From Mesonia maritima (GTDB taxonomy: Bacteria > Bacteroidota > Bacteroidia > Flavobacteriales > Flavobacteriaceae), in contig NZ_JBHLUA010000012.1 of the NCBI RefSeq assembly GCF_042433895.1, forward strand, positions 744,001 to 808,000: a DNA stretch of 64,000 nucleotides, written 5' to 3'. Position numbers and translations under genes: made by a program. The notes below the pieces were generated by a model, which was given only the letters and a program-made list of their open reading frames with translations, did no database searches and was not told where the DNA came from. Each line of letters opens with the position of its first letter. Positions within the stretch are counted from its first letter, which is position 1. Positions 15,813-24,085 of this stretch are shown here, in pieces.

Positions 15813-18212
15813 ATGAAAAACGTATTATTTTTCGCAAGCTTCTTACTTTGTAGTTGGTATTCTATAGCCCAAGAACAATTTATTTTAAAAGGAGAAGTAA
15901 CCAGCAATCAAGAAAGTTTACCCGGTGTAAACGTTCTAGTTCAAGAAACCGGAGACGGTACAATTACCGATTTAGACGGGAAGTACCAATTAGAACTTCC
16001 TGCAGGAAATTATCAAATTAAATTCTCGTACGGAAACAGTAAAACCATTGAAGTAAATTTAACTGAGAACCAAACACTAAATGTAGATTTAACCGACGTT
16101 AAAGAACGATTAGATGAAGTGTTTTTATCCTCCATTCGAGTAGATGCCGATTCACCTATTACCTACAGCAATTTAACAAATGATGAAATCGAAGAGCGCA
16201 ACTTAGGGCAAGATATTCCCGTGCTTATGCAATATATGCCTTCAACCGTCACTACAACCGATGCCGGAAATGGCGTAGGTTATACTGCAATTCGTGTGAG
16301 AGGTAGCGATGCGACAAGAACCAACGTAACTATAAACGGTGTCCCTTATAATGATGCTGAAAGCCAGGGAAGTTTTTGGGTAAATCTAGGTGATTTAGCT
16401 TCTTCTACCCAAAATCTGCAATTGCAACGAGGAGTAGGAACTTCTACTAACGGGGCGGGAGCATTTGGTGCAAGTATTAATATTTTAACCGATCGTTATC
16501 GCGAAGAAGCGTATGCTGAAGTTGCGAACAGTTACGGTTCTTACAATACGCGTAAACATACCGCGAAATTTAGTACAGGTTTGTTCAATGACCATTGGGA
16601 ATTTGCAGGTCGTGCTTCACAAATCAAAAGCGATGGATATATCGATCGAGCAGAATCTGAATTAAAATCCTATTTTTTACAAGGAACTTATGTAAATGAG
16701 GGAACGCTAGTGAAAGCTTTAATGTTCGGTGGAAAAGAACGAACCTATCAAGCTTGGTATGGTGTGGAGCAATCGACCATTAATGAAAGAGGGAGAAGAT
16801 ATAATCCTGCCGGAATTTACTTTGATGAAGAAGGCAACGAACAGTTTTATGATAACCAAACCGATAATTATCAACAAGATCATTATCAGCTTTTATGGAA
16901 TCAAACCTATAATAAAAACTGGTCATCTAACTTAGCTTTTCATTATACACGAGGGAAAGGTTACTATGAAGAATATGAAGAAGATGCCGATTTTTCAGAA
17001 TTTGGTTTAGAACCATTTATGGCGAATGGAGAAGAAATAACCACCTCAGATTTAGTAAATACCAGTTGGTTAGATAATCATTTCTACGGGACAACGTTTA
17101 GTGCAAATTATCAAGATAATGCTCTAGATTTAATTCTTGGCGGAGGCTGGAATCGTTATGATGGCGATCATTTTGGAGAAGTAATTTACACGCGTTTTGC
17201 TAGAAATAACGATCCTTATGAACCGTTTTATGAAAATAATGCTGTAAAAACCGATTTTAATATTTACGGAAAAGCAACGGTTTCCATTACTGATAAATTA
17301 GCTGCTTTCGGAGATTTACAATTAAGAACAATTAATTACGAAGCAAATGGACCGACACAGGAAGTGGCAAACTTTCCTATTGATGCCGATTTTTCTTTCT
17401 TCAACCCAAAAGGTGGTTTAACCTATCAAATTAATCAAAAAAACCAATTATATGGTTCAGTAGCGGTCGCTCATCGCGAACCTTCACGGTCAGATTATGA
17501 AGATGCTTTTGAGAATGGAGAAAAAACACCTACCGAAGAACAATTAGTAGATTATGAATTAGGTTGGCGTTTTAAATCTAAAAAAACGCAAGTAAATACC
17601 AACCTGTATTTTATGAATTATAAAGATCAGTTGGTATTAACCGGAGAGATCGATGAAGAAGGAGCTGCTATTCGAAAAAACAGTGGAGAAAGCTATCGTT
17701 TAGGTTTAGAAGTAGACGCGACTATTGCGGTGAATAAATGGTTGGCAATTCGCCCAAATATTACAGTAAGTCAAAATAAAAACAAAGACTTTGTAGCTTT
17801 TTATAACGGAAGTCAGCAAAATTTCGGCAATACCGATATTTCATTTTCTCCTGCCATCGTTGCAGGAAATATGATTCGGGTTTCGCCGGTAAAAAACTTT
17901 CAGCTTAATTTATTATCAAAATATGTAGGAGAACAATATATGAGCAATTTAGAATTAGAAGGCTCTAAATTAGACGCTTATTTTATAAATAATTTCAATA
18001 TTCAATATGTGTGGGCAGACGCCCCTCTTTTTGAAGAAATTGTATTTACAGGGTTAATAAATAATATTTTTGATGTAGAATATATTTCTAACGGATATTT
18101 CTATACCTATGATGTAGAAAATGATAATGGAAGTATTCAAACCCTTGGTGGAGCAGGTTATTATCCACAAGCCACTCGAAATTATTTAGTAGGCGCGACA
18201 TTGAAGTTTTAA
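15813..18212 (+). CDS. TonB-dependent outer-membrane receptor for thiamine (riboswitch-controlled)
   Basis: 799 residues: signal peptide 1-19 (cut after SIAQ), carboxypeptidase-D-regulatory-like domain about 22-105 (GEVTSNQESLPGVNVLVQET...DLDGKYQLELPAG), plug about 115-235 (VRGSDATRTNVTINGVPYNDAESQGSFW) and a 22-strand barrel ending in an aromatic-rich strand with final Phe (YLVGATLKF). It lies 62 nt after a TPP riboswitch terminator, so the substrate is almost certainly thiamine or a phosphorylated or precursor form. The receptor family is seen in the sequence; the substrate is inferred from the riboswitch. It is monocistronic: a terminator follows and no inner-membrane transporter is attached. 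Confidence 0.93.
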   Translation: MKNVLFFASFLLCSWYSIAQEQFILKGEVTSNQESLPGVNVLVQETGDGTITDLDGKYQLELPAGNYQIKFSYGNSKTIEVNLTENQTLNVDLTDVKERLDEVFLSSIRVDADSPITYSNLTNDEIEERNLGQDIPVLMQYMPSTVTTTDAGNGVGYTAIRVRGSDATRTNVTINGVPYNDAESQGSFWVNLGDLASSTQNLQLQRGVGTSTNGAGAFGASINILTDRYREEAYAEVANSYGSYNTRKHTAKFSTGLFNDHWEFAGRASQIKSDGYIDRAESELKSYFLQGTYVNEGTLVKALMFGGKERTYQAWYGVEQSTINERGRRYNPAGIYFDEEGNEQFYDNQTDNYQQDHYQLLWNQTYNKNWSSNLAFHYTRGKGYYEEYEEDADFSEFGLEPFMANGEEITTSDLVNTSWLDNHFYGTTFSANYQDNALDLILGGGWNRYDGDHFGEVIYTRFARNNDPYEPFYENNAVKTDFNIYGKATVSITDKLAAFGDLQLRTINYEANGPTQEVANFPIDADFSFFNPKGGLTYQINQKNQLYGSVAVAHREPSRSDYEDAFENGEKTPTEEQLVDYELGWRFKSKKTQVNTNLYFMNYKDQLVLTGEIDEEGAAIRKNSGESYRLGLEVDATIAVNKWLAIRPNITVSQNKNKDFVAFYNGSQQNFGNTDISFSPAIVAGNMIRVSPVKNFQLNLLSKYVGEQYMSNLELEGSKLDAYFINNFNIQYVWADAPLFEEIVFTGLINNIFDVEYISNGYFYTYDVENDNGSIQTLGGAGYYPQATRNYLVGATLKF

Positions 18213-18239
18213 ATTAATAACTAACTAACCTATTTACGC

Positions 18240-18271
18240 AAAGGCTTTCTGGAAACGGAAAGCCTTTTTTG
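18240..18271 (+). terminator. terminator of the TonB-dependent receptor
   Basis: Stem AAAGGCTTTC/GAAAGCCTTT with a loop of about 8 nt and a T run, 28 nt after the stop. Confidence 0.85.
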
Positions 18272-18328
18272 TTTGAATTTTACCATCCTTGGTTTGAATA
18301 GCACTATACCAACCTAGCGTCTCCATCA

Positions 18329-18336
18329 TACTTTTG
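18329..18336 (+). promoter_or_regulatory. possible -7 box of the SDR gene
   Basis: TACTTTTG matches TAnnTTTG 25 nt before the start codon, giving a short leader. No TTG stands 19-20 nt upstream, as may be expected for a gene needing an activator; an AraC-family regulator is encoded next door. Confidence 0.4.
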
Positions 18337-18361
18337 TACCGTAATAAAAAATAAGAAAAAA

Positions 18362-19120
18362 ATGAATAACAAATTAGTTTTAATTACCGGTGGAAGTCGT
18401 GGATTAGGAAAAAATATGGCTCTAAAAATAGCTGAAAAAGGTTTAGATGTTATCCTAACCTATCATCAGCATAAAGAAGAAGCCCATCAAGTGGTTTCTG
18501 CAATAAAAGGTAAGGGGCAAAAGGCAGCAGCAATTCAGTTAGATTCTTCAAATACATCAGGTTTTCTCAATTTTCAAGAAAAACTAAAAAGGGTACTTTC
18601 AGAAGAATTTAATACGAAAAAAATTGATTTTTTAGTCAATAATGCCGGAGTGGGAATCAATGAAGCCTTTGTAGAAACTTCTGAAGATACATTCGATAAA
18701 CTTGTTAATATTCACCTGAAAGGCGTTTTCTTTCTAACACAGCAATTACTGCCTATACTCAATAATGAGGGTGGAATTGTAAATATTTCTTCCGGATTGG
18801 CTCGATTTACCATGCCCGGTTACAGTGCTTACGGAGCGATGAAAGCCGCAGTGGAATCACTTACCCGTTATCAAGCAAAAGAATTAGGAGAACGTGGTAT
18901 TCGTTCTAATGTGATTGCTCCGGGAGCTATTGAAACCGATTTTGGGGGTGGTTTAGTAAGAGATAATGAAGAAGTAAACAAAATAGTCAGTAGTCAAATT
19001 CCACTTGGTAGAGTAGGTCAACCGGATGATATCGGTGGAGTCGTTACCTTTCTTTGTACCGAAGATGCAAAATGGATTAACGGCCAACGTATAGAGGTTT
19101 CCGGCGGGCAAAACATTTAA
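18362..19120 (+). CDS. short-chain dehydrogenase/reductase
   Basis: 252-residue classical SDR. The dinucleotide-binding TGGSRGLGKNMA is at about residues 8-19, the NNAG motif at about 92-95, and the catalytic Ser-Tyr-Lys in NISSGLARFTMPGYSAYGAMKAAVE. The C-terminal end RVGQPDDIGGVVTFLCTEDAKWINGQRIEVSGG is typical of FabG-like or glucose-1-dehydrogenase-like members. An Arg-rich N-terminal loop suggests NADP(H). The substrate cannot be predicted. A terminator and then an AraC regulator and a metallo-hydrolase follow on the same strand. Confidence 0.9.
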   Translation: MNNKLVLITGGSRGLGKNMALKIAEKGLDVILTYHQHKEEAHQVVSAIKGKGQKAAAIQLDSSNTSGFLNFQEKLKRVLSEEFNTKKIDFLVNNAGVGINEAFVETSEDTFDKLVNIHLKGVFFLTQQLLPILNNEGGIVNISSGLARFTMPGYSAYGAMKAAVESLTRYQAKELGERGIRSNVIAPGAIETDFGGGLVRDNEEVNKIVSSQIPLGRVGQPDDIGGVVTFLCTEDAKWINGQRIEVSGGQNI

Positions 19121-19141
19121 TCGCTCATCAATTTTTATAAT

Positions 19142-19170
19142 AAACCCACAATTTACTTTGTGGGTTTTTC
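19142..19170 (+). terminator. terminator of the SDR gene
   Basis: Stem AAACCCACAA/TTGTGGGTTT, 6-nt loop, following Ts. It overlaps the 5' extension of the next reading frame, which argues against any start of that gene upstream of 19190. Confidence 0.8.
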
Positions 19171-19189
19171 CTTTAAGTCTAAATTTATA

Positions 19190-20095
19190 ATGATGGAAAA
19201 GACGACCAGCTTAGAAGAATTTTACAGAAAAAAACTAGGAATTTTACCAAGTGATTTTTTAAAAAAGATTGGTGAGTTTAATGTTTTTAATCTAAACGAC
19301 TATTTTGGAACTTCTAAAGCGATGCCCTATAGTCGAAAAGATTATTACAAAATAAGCCTTATTTCTGGTGAAAACACGGTGCATTACGCCGATAGAACCC
19401 TAAAGGTTAAAGATAATATGTTGCTCTTTGCCAACCCACAAATTCCTTATAATTGGGAACCGCTTTCCGAAGATAAAACCGGAGCTTTTTGTGTATTTAC
19501 GGAAACTTTTTTTGAGGATTTCGGTAATTTTAAAGATTATCCCTTATTTCAAACCAATGGCACACCCATACTCTCGTTGAGCGATGAAGAGTTCTTGCAA
19601 ATTCAACAGATTTATAAAAATATGTTTGCCGAAATAAATTCTGAATATGTCTATAAATATGATGTATTGCGAAATTTGGTTTTTGAATTGATTCATACCG
19701 CTTTAAAAATGCGTCCGGCAAAACTTGAAAGTGAAGACAAAACTATTTCTAATGCTTCCGAAAGGATTACTTCTCTATTTGCAGAATTGTTAGAACGTCA
19801 GTTTCCTATAGAATCCATTCAACAGAAAATAAATTTAAGAACGCCCGGTGATTTTGCGAAGCAATTAAATATTCATAGCAATTATCTCAATAAGGTTTTA
19901 AAGAATACGACCGGTAAAACCACTTCACAACTGATTGCTGAACGCTTCGTGTTAGAAGCCAGGGCATTGCTAAAACACACCAACTGGACGATTGCAGAAA
20001 TTTCTTGGAGTTTAGGTTTTGAAGACCCTTCTTACTTCATCAAATTCTTTAAGAAGAATGAAAAACTAACTCCTAACGGATTTCGAAATGTTTAA
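19190..20095 (+). CDS. AraC-family transcriptional regulator
   Basis: About 302 residues. The open frame extends to a GTG at 19160 inside the SDR terminator, so the tandem ATGs at 19190/19193 are taken as the start. The N-terminal half is a cupin-like sensing domain (ISLISGENTVHYADRTLKVKDNMLLFANPQIPYNW). The C-terminal 100 residues carry two HTH motifs (INLRTPGDFAKQLNIHSNYL; WTIAEISWSLGFEDPSYFIK) ending FFKKNEKLTPNGFR, the AraC signature. It likely controls the flanking SDR and metallo-hydrolase genes in response to a small effector. Confidence 0.9.
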   Translation: MMEKTTSLEEFYRKKLGILPSDFLKKIGEFNVFNLNDYFGTSKAMPYSRKDYYKISLISGENTVHYADRTLKVKDNMLLFANPQIPYNWEPLSEDKTGAFCVFTETFFEDFGNFKDYPLFQTNGTPILSLSDEEFLQIQQIYKNMFAEINSEYVYKYDVLRNLVFELIHTALKMRPAKLESEDKTISNASERITSLFAELLERQFPIESIQQKINLRTPGDFAKQLNIHSNYLNKVLKNTTGKTTSQLIAERFVLEARALLKHTNWTIAEISWSLGFEDPSYFIKFFKKNEKLTPNGFRNV

Positions 20096-20104
20096 AACCA
20101 TTCC

Positions 20105-21112
20105 ATGAAAATAATAAAAAACCCTAATATAACTTCTTCTGTAGTCAAAGATGGAGTATTTCAAAACATAGAAGAAACCCCACAAATGGCGGAAGAAGCT
20201 TCAGTCTTTAAAATTTTAAAGAAGCAATTTTCAAAGCCGAAAAATGTACAACCAAGTTCGGAAATTCCGATAGTCAAAACCGATTTGATTAACCTAGCTT
20301 TTGAGAAACCTACTATCGTATGGTTTGGACATTCTTCTTATTTAATTCGATATAGAAAAATCAATATTTTAGTAGATCCGGTGTTTTGCGGGTATGCTTC
20401 TCCTTTTCCGTTCATGATCAAATCTTTTGCCGGAGCTAATAATTACGGAGTAGAAGACATGCCTATCATCGATTATCATATTCAAACCCATAATCATTAC
20501 GATCATTTAGATAAGAAAAGCCTGAAAAGCTTAGCAGCAAAAACCAAGAACTATATAGTTCCAAAAGGAGTAAAAAAAGATTTGTTGAGCTACGGAATTT
20601 CTTCAGAGAAAATAACAGAACTCGATTGGGGCGAGCGTGCAGAAATTTCTTCAGAATTTCAGATTACGGCCACTCCGGCAAGACATTTTTCAGGGAGAGG
20701 TTTAAAAAGAAATGCTTCACTTTGGTCTTCTTATGTTTTAGAAATGTTCGGATACCGATTTTTTTTAGGTGGAGATTCCGGTTTTGGTAATCATTTTCAG
20801 CAAATTGGTGATGCCTTTGGTCAGTTTGATTTAGCTATTTTAGAATGTGGGCAATACGGTGAATACTGGCCTCATATTCATACCTTCCCGAAAGAGTTGT
20901 TAAAAATAGCAGAAACACTTCAAGCTAAATATATTCTCCCGGTCCATTGGGCAAAATTTGCTCTGGCACATCACCCTTGGAAAGAACCCATCGAACGATT
21001 ACTAAAGGCAACTGAAAATTCTGAAATACAACTAGCTACTCCTAGAGTTGGCGAACCCTTGGTACTCGGTGAAAATTATCCAACAACTAAATGGTGGGAA
21101 AATTTAGATTGA
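20105..21112 (+). CDS. metallo-beta-lactamase-fold hydrolase (NAPE-PLD/UlaG-like)
   Basis: 335-residue MBL-fold enzyme with the metal motif THNHYDH (H129, H131, D133, H134), a further His in ATPARHFSGRG, the Asp in FLGGDSGFGNHF and the late His in LPVHWAKFALAHHPW. The entry segment TIVWFGHSSYLIRYRKINILVDPVF is typical of the NAPE-phospholipase D/UlaG branch. No signal peptide, so cytosolic. It starts 9 nt after the AraC gene and is probably co-transcribed with it. A phospholipid or cyclic-ester substrate is a family-level guess only. Confidence 0.88.
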   Translation: MKIIKNPNITSSVVKDGVFQNIEETPQMAEEASVFKILKKQFSKPKNVQPSSEIPIVKTDLINLAFEKPTIVWFGHSSYLIRYRKINILVDPVFCGYASPFPFMIKSFAGANNYGVEDMPIIDYHIQTHNHYDHLDKKSLKSLAAKTKNYIVPKGVKKDLLSYGISSEKITELDWGERAEISSEFQITATPARHFSGRGLKRNASLWSSYVLEMFGYRFFLGGDSGFGNHFQQIGDAFGQFDLAILECGQYGEYWPHIHTFPKELLKIAETLQAKYILPVHWAKFALAHHPWKEPIERLLKATENSEIQLATPRVGEPLVLGENYPTTKWWENLD

Positions 21113-21115
21113 TTG

Positions 21116-21550
21116 TTAGTTACTAACCGTTAAGGTTCCATTTCCGTTATCGGTTACGCGGTAAGCATATAATGTATATTCCAAATTTTCACCCTCTACA
21201 AACTGCCCGGTAATTAAATTGTATTTATTATGATCTTCACATTGGCAAGTTCCTTCTAAACCATCAATTTCTAACGTAGAGCAATTTTTAGGAACGTGAT
21301 TCGGATCTGCTGCGTCAAAAGCAACATAATTAGACCCGGTATTCATAATTATAATTCCTCCGTGACCATAATTTCCTATATAAACCGGATTTGAAGGAAA
21401 ATTTAAACCGTTGTATTGTGGTAAACTTAAATCAACTACTACGCTGAAATTCAAATCAAATAAATACGGATTATCTTTTCGATTATCATCTTTACTGCAA
21501 CTTAAACAAAGCGCAAGAACCAAAAAACTGAAAATTATTTTTTTCATCAT
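21116..21550 (-). CDS. lipoprotein resembling a degenerate Rieske domain
   Basis: 144 residues. Lipobox LCLSC puts the lipid on C18. The mature part ends with CQCEDHNKYNLITGQFVEG (C102, C104, H107), close to the second half of a Rieske motif (CxxH then YDLxTG). The first ligand pair is not canonical: the expected region reads AFDAADPNHVPKNC, with H85 and C90 but no CxH. It may hold an altered cluster, another metal, or none. It converges on the metallo-hydrolase with 3 nt between stops and diverges from greA. Confidence 0.6.
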   Translation of the reverse strand: MMKKIIFSFLVLALCLSCSKDDNRKDNPYLFDLNFSVVVDLSLPQYNGLNFPSNPVYIGNYGHGGIIIMNTGSNYVAFDAADPNHVPKNCSTLEIDGLEGTCQCEDHNKYNLITGQFVEGENLEYTLYAYRVTDNGNGTLTVSN

Positions 21551-21577
21551 AAAAATTTGAGCTGCAAGATAACATGA

Positions 21578-21608
21578 TTGTTAAGCTTGCTAAAATTTAT
21601 TATATTTG
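21578..21608 (+). promoter_or_regulatory. promoter of greA
   Basis: TTG at 21578-21580, 20 nt, TATATTTG at 21601-21608, a full Bacteroidetes consensus. It places the transcript start at about 21613-21616, so the leader begins with the hairpin at 21618. Confidence 0.75.
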
Positions 21609-21617
21609 TTTTAGCTG

Positions 21618-21645
21618 AATCCCATGCAAGTGGGATTCTTTTTGT
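21618..21645 (+). promoter_or_regulatory. 5' leader hairpin with U-tract (attenuator-like) before greA
   Basis: GAATCCCA and TGGGATTC form an 8-bp stem around a 6-nt loop, directly followed by five Ts and a G. It sits at the very 5' end of the predicted greA mRNA, about 25 nt before the start codon. Its form is that of a short intrinsic terminator. Confidence 0.55.
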
Positions 21646-21664
21646 ATATATAAACGAAGAAGTC

Positions 21665-22141
21665 ATGAGTAAAGTATCTTATTATACTGCAGAAGGATTA
21701 CAAAAATTAAAAGCCGAATTAAATCAGCTTAAAGATGTGGAGCGCCCAAGAGCTTCGCAAGCCATAGCCGATGCTCGAGATAAAGGAGATTTAAGTGAAA
21801 ATGCCGAATACGATGCTGCCAAAGAAGCACAAGGATTATTAGAAATGAAAATTTCTAAACTGGAAGAAGTTGTAGCAAACGCACGCGTTATCGACGAATC
21901 ACAATTAGATACCTCAAAAGTATTAATTCATAGCAATGTGAAAATAAAGAATTTGAGCAACGGGATGGAAGTAAAATATAAATTGGTTGCGCAAAGTGAA
22001 GCCGATTTAAAATCGGGCAAGATCTCGGTAGATTCTCCTATCGGAAAAGGATTATTAGGAAAAAAAGTAGGTGATAAAGCCGATATTCAAGTGCCTAACG
22101 GAACAATGACTTTTGAGATTCTAGAAATTACGAGAGAGTAA
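21665..22141 (+). CDS. greA: transcription elongation factor GreA
   Basis: 158 residues from the ATG at 21665 (MSKVSYYTAEGLQKLKAEL). The frame is open further upstream, but that part covers the promoter and leader hairpin. The N-terminal coiled coil carries the acidic tip DARDKGDLSENAEYDAAKEAQ (the D-x-S-E-N-A-E-Y signature) that enters the RNA polymerase secondary channel and stimulates cleavage of backtracked RNA. The C-terminal FKBP-like domain ends with IQVPNGTMTFEILEI. Monocistronic. Confidence 0.97.
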   Translation: MSKVSYYTAEGLQKLKAELNQLKDVERPRASQAIADARDKGDLSENAEYDAAKEAQGLLEMKISKLEEVVANARVIDESQLDTSKVLIHSNVKIKNLSNGMEVKYKLVAQSEADLKSGKISVDSPIGKGLLGKKVGDKADIQVPNGTMTFEILEITRE

Positions 22142-22161
22142 TTTTATAAGAAAAGTAAATG

Positions 22162-22194
22162 AAAAAGCCTTTTCATTCGAAAAGGCTTTTTTTT
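22162..22194. terminator. terminator of greA, usable on both strands
   Basis: Stem AAAAAGCCTTTT/AAAAGGCTTTTT, 6-nt loop and T run, 21 nt after greA. It also lies about 108 nt beyond the last gene of the arsenic operon on the other strand. Confidence 0.85.
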
Positions 22195-22301
22195 AACCTG
22201 AATTTGATTAAAATACATTGAATCATAGATTTCAGTTGATACTATTGATTAATGATTTGGTAGATGAAATGCTGAAATAAATTCAACATCACGTTTTATT
22301 T

Positions 22302-23270
22302 TTAACAGCAACCGCCGCCATCATAATGATAGGTAGATTCGCTTATAAAAATATCATTCCTATTTAAATTGGTTAAAGCTTCAGCAGTTTTATCGCAAAC
22401 GGCAAGGGGTTGGTTTTTTAACAAAACGTGTCCTTTTTTATCATCAAAATAATCTTCCTCTCCAAAATAAATTGCTGCTTTTCCGGTAAAAACACACGGA
22501 CCATCTTCCGGCATTGGGTCTTTAATGGCGGCAACTTCAATACTTTCGATATAAATTAACTCTTCTGTGGGGTAATTTTTAGGATCTAAGATTCTGTACG
22601 GTTTTTTTGCTCTAATTTCTATAGTTCCGAAACCGGCATCGGTTAGCATTTTTACGTATTCAGCGAGGGGTAAACTTCCGCTTAAACATAAGGCGCGTAA
22701 CCTTTCATCATTGCGTAAATTTTCGTTCATTTCTTGTTCACAAATTGGGTCGCTCATTACCAATCTTCCGTGTGGTTTTAAAACACGGTACATTTCTGCA
22801 ATGGCTTTTTTCAATTCTTTGGTTTTAAAAATATTGAATAAGCAGTTTTGAGCGGCAACATCAATCGAATTATCTTCCACCGGAAGGTGAAGCGCATCGC
22901 CTTTTCTTAAATCAACAAAATCACTTTTAAACCACGGATTCACTTTTTCTGCGTCTTTAAAATTCTTTCGGGAAGCTTCTAGCATTTCATCAACCACATC
23001 AATCCCGATTACTCCATTTTTTTGTCTTGAAAAATAGGCGAATTGTAAAAGTTCCATTCCGCCGCCAACACCAACGTATAAGGTTTTAGGGTTATTCACC
23101 AAATCTCGGGCATGAACAGTACTTCCACAACCGTAATTCATTTCCTGCATAATTTTCGGAATTTTTAATCCCGGTAATTCCCAAACAGGATTTGTGGTGC
23201 AACACAAGCCAACATCAGGTGTTAAGGCTGCATCTTTATAGACATTCTTGGTAGTTTCTAAATAACTCAT
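22302..23270 (-). CDS. arsM: arsenosugar-type arsenite methyltransferase ArsM
   Basis: 322-residue SAM-dependent methyltransferase. The glycine-rich SAM loop YVGVGGGMELLQFAYF is at about residues 65-80, followed by the acidic GIDVVDEML and a DPICEQE/LCLSG region. Candidate arsenic-binding cysteines include C24, C48, C177 and C195, and the chain ends GGGCC. It would convert arsenite to methylated arsenicals, finally dimethylarsenite, in the cytosol. It is the last gene of a six-gene operon, overlapping the phosphorylase by 4 nt. The combination with an ArsS-type radical SAM enzyme fits the arsenosugar form of ArsM rather than a volatilising one. Confidence 0.88.
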   Translation of the reverse strand: MSYLETTKNVYKDAALTPDVGLCCTTNPVWELPGLKIPKIMQEMNYGCGSTVHARDLVNNPKTLYVGVGGGMELLQFAYFSRQKNGVIGIDVVDEMLEASRKNFKDAEKVNPWFKSDFVDLRKGDALHLPVEDNSIDVAAQNCLFNIFKTKELKKAIAEMYRVLKPHGRLVMSDPICEQEMNENLRNDERLRALCLSGSLPLAEYVKMLTDAGFGTIEIRAKKPYRILDPKNYPTEELIYIESIEVAAIKDPMPEDGPCVFTGKAAIYFGEEDYFDDKKGHVLLKNQPLAVCDKTAEALTNLNRNDIFISESTYHYDGGGCC

Positions 23271-24085
23271 GCTACTTCTACGGCTTTAATTAATTCTTTA
23301 AAAAGTGTTATCATTTGCGGTTCGGCTTGTTCTGCCATCGCGATAATTTCTTTTACATCCACCGGTTGCAAATTATCGGGGTCGCATTCGTCTGTTAAAA
23401 CAGAAACGGCAGCTACCGGAAGGTTGAGGTGATTGGCAACAATTACTTCAGGAACGGTACTCATTCCAACAGAATCGGCACCAATAATTTTTAAATAACG
23501 ATATTCGGCGCGAGTTTCTAATTGTGGTCCAACAACGGAAGCGTAAACGCCTTTGTGTAAATTGATGTTATTTTCCTTCGCAATTTTTTCAATTTTGCTA
23601 TTTATTTTTTCATCATACGGTGCGCTCATATCTACAAAACGTTCACCGAATTGCGAAACTCCTTTAAACGCCAAGGGCGAACCGCCTTGTAAATTAATAT
23701 GATCGTCAATAAGCATTAATTCTCCTTTTTTAAAATCTGGATTTATAGCACCTGCAGCGTTAGAAACCAAGAGTTTTTTAATTCCTAGACGATGCATAAT
23801 TCGCACTGGAAATGTAACATCTTGAAAACCATACCCTTCATATAAATGGAAACGACCTTGCATGATCACTACTTTTTTGCCTCCTAATTCACCAAAAATT
23901 AAATGTCCTTTATGAAATTCTACAGTCGCGGTCGGGAAATTCGGAATGTGATTGTAACTTACATCGGCTAAAATTTTTACTTCTTCTAGTAATTTCCCAA
24001 GTCCGGTGCCAAGAATAATTCCTACTTCGGGGTCTTCAAAACCTTTGGTGCGTAAATATTTTACGGTTTGTTCTATGTATCTCAT
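23267..24085 (-). CDS. purine nucleoside phosphorylase family protein
   Basis: 272-residue trimeric-type phosphorylase that cleaves purine nucleosides with phosphate. Marks: GIILGTGLGKL, MQGRFHLYEGY, the phosphate- and ribose-site segment SNAAGAINPDFKKGELMLIDDHINL, GPQLETRAEYR and GADSVGMSTVPEV (M208). In the base-binding loop the sequence is VLTDECDPD with D232 where 6-oxopurine enzymes have Asn; Asp is the residue used by methylthioadenosine phosphorylase to hold 6-aminopurines. Placed between ArsM and a sugar transferase, it could split an arsenic-bearing adenosine. Overlaps both neighbours by 4 nt. Confidence 0.9.
   Translation of the reverse strand: MRYIEQTVKYLRTKGFEDPEVGIILGTGLGKLLEEVKILADVSYNHIPNFPTATVEFHKGHLIFGELGGKKVVIMQGRFHLYEGYGFQDVTFPVRIMHRLGIKKLLVSNAAGAINPDFKKGELMLIDDHINLQGGSPLAFKGVSQFGERFVDMSAPYDEKINSKIEKIAKENNINLHKGVYASVVGPQLETRAEYRYLKIIGADSVGMSTVPEVIVANHLNLPVAAVSVLTDECDPDNLQPVDVKEIIAMAEQAEPQMITLFKELIKAVEVA

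Noticed and set aside
21578..21664. Upstream extension of the greA frame (29 extra codons)
   Set aside because: It includes the -33/-7 promoter and the leader hairpin, so it cannot be translated; GreA starts at MSKVSYY.
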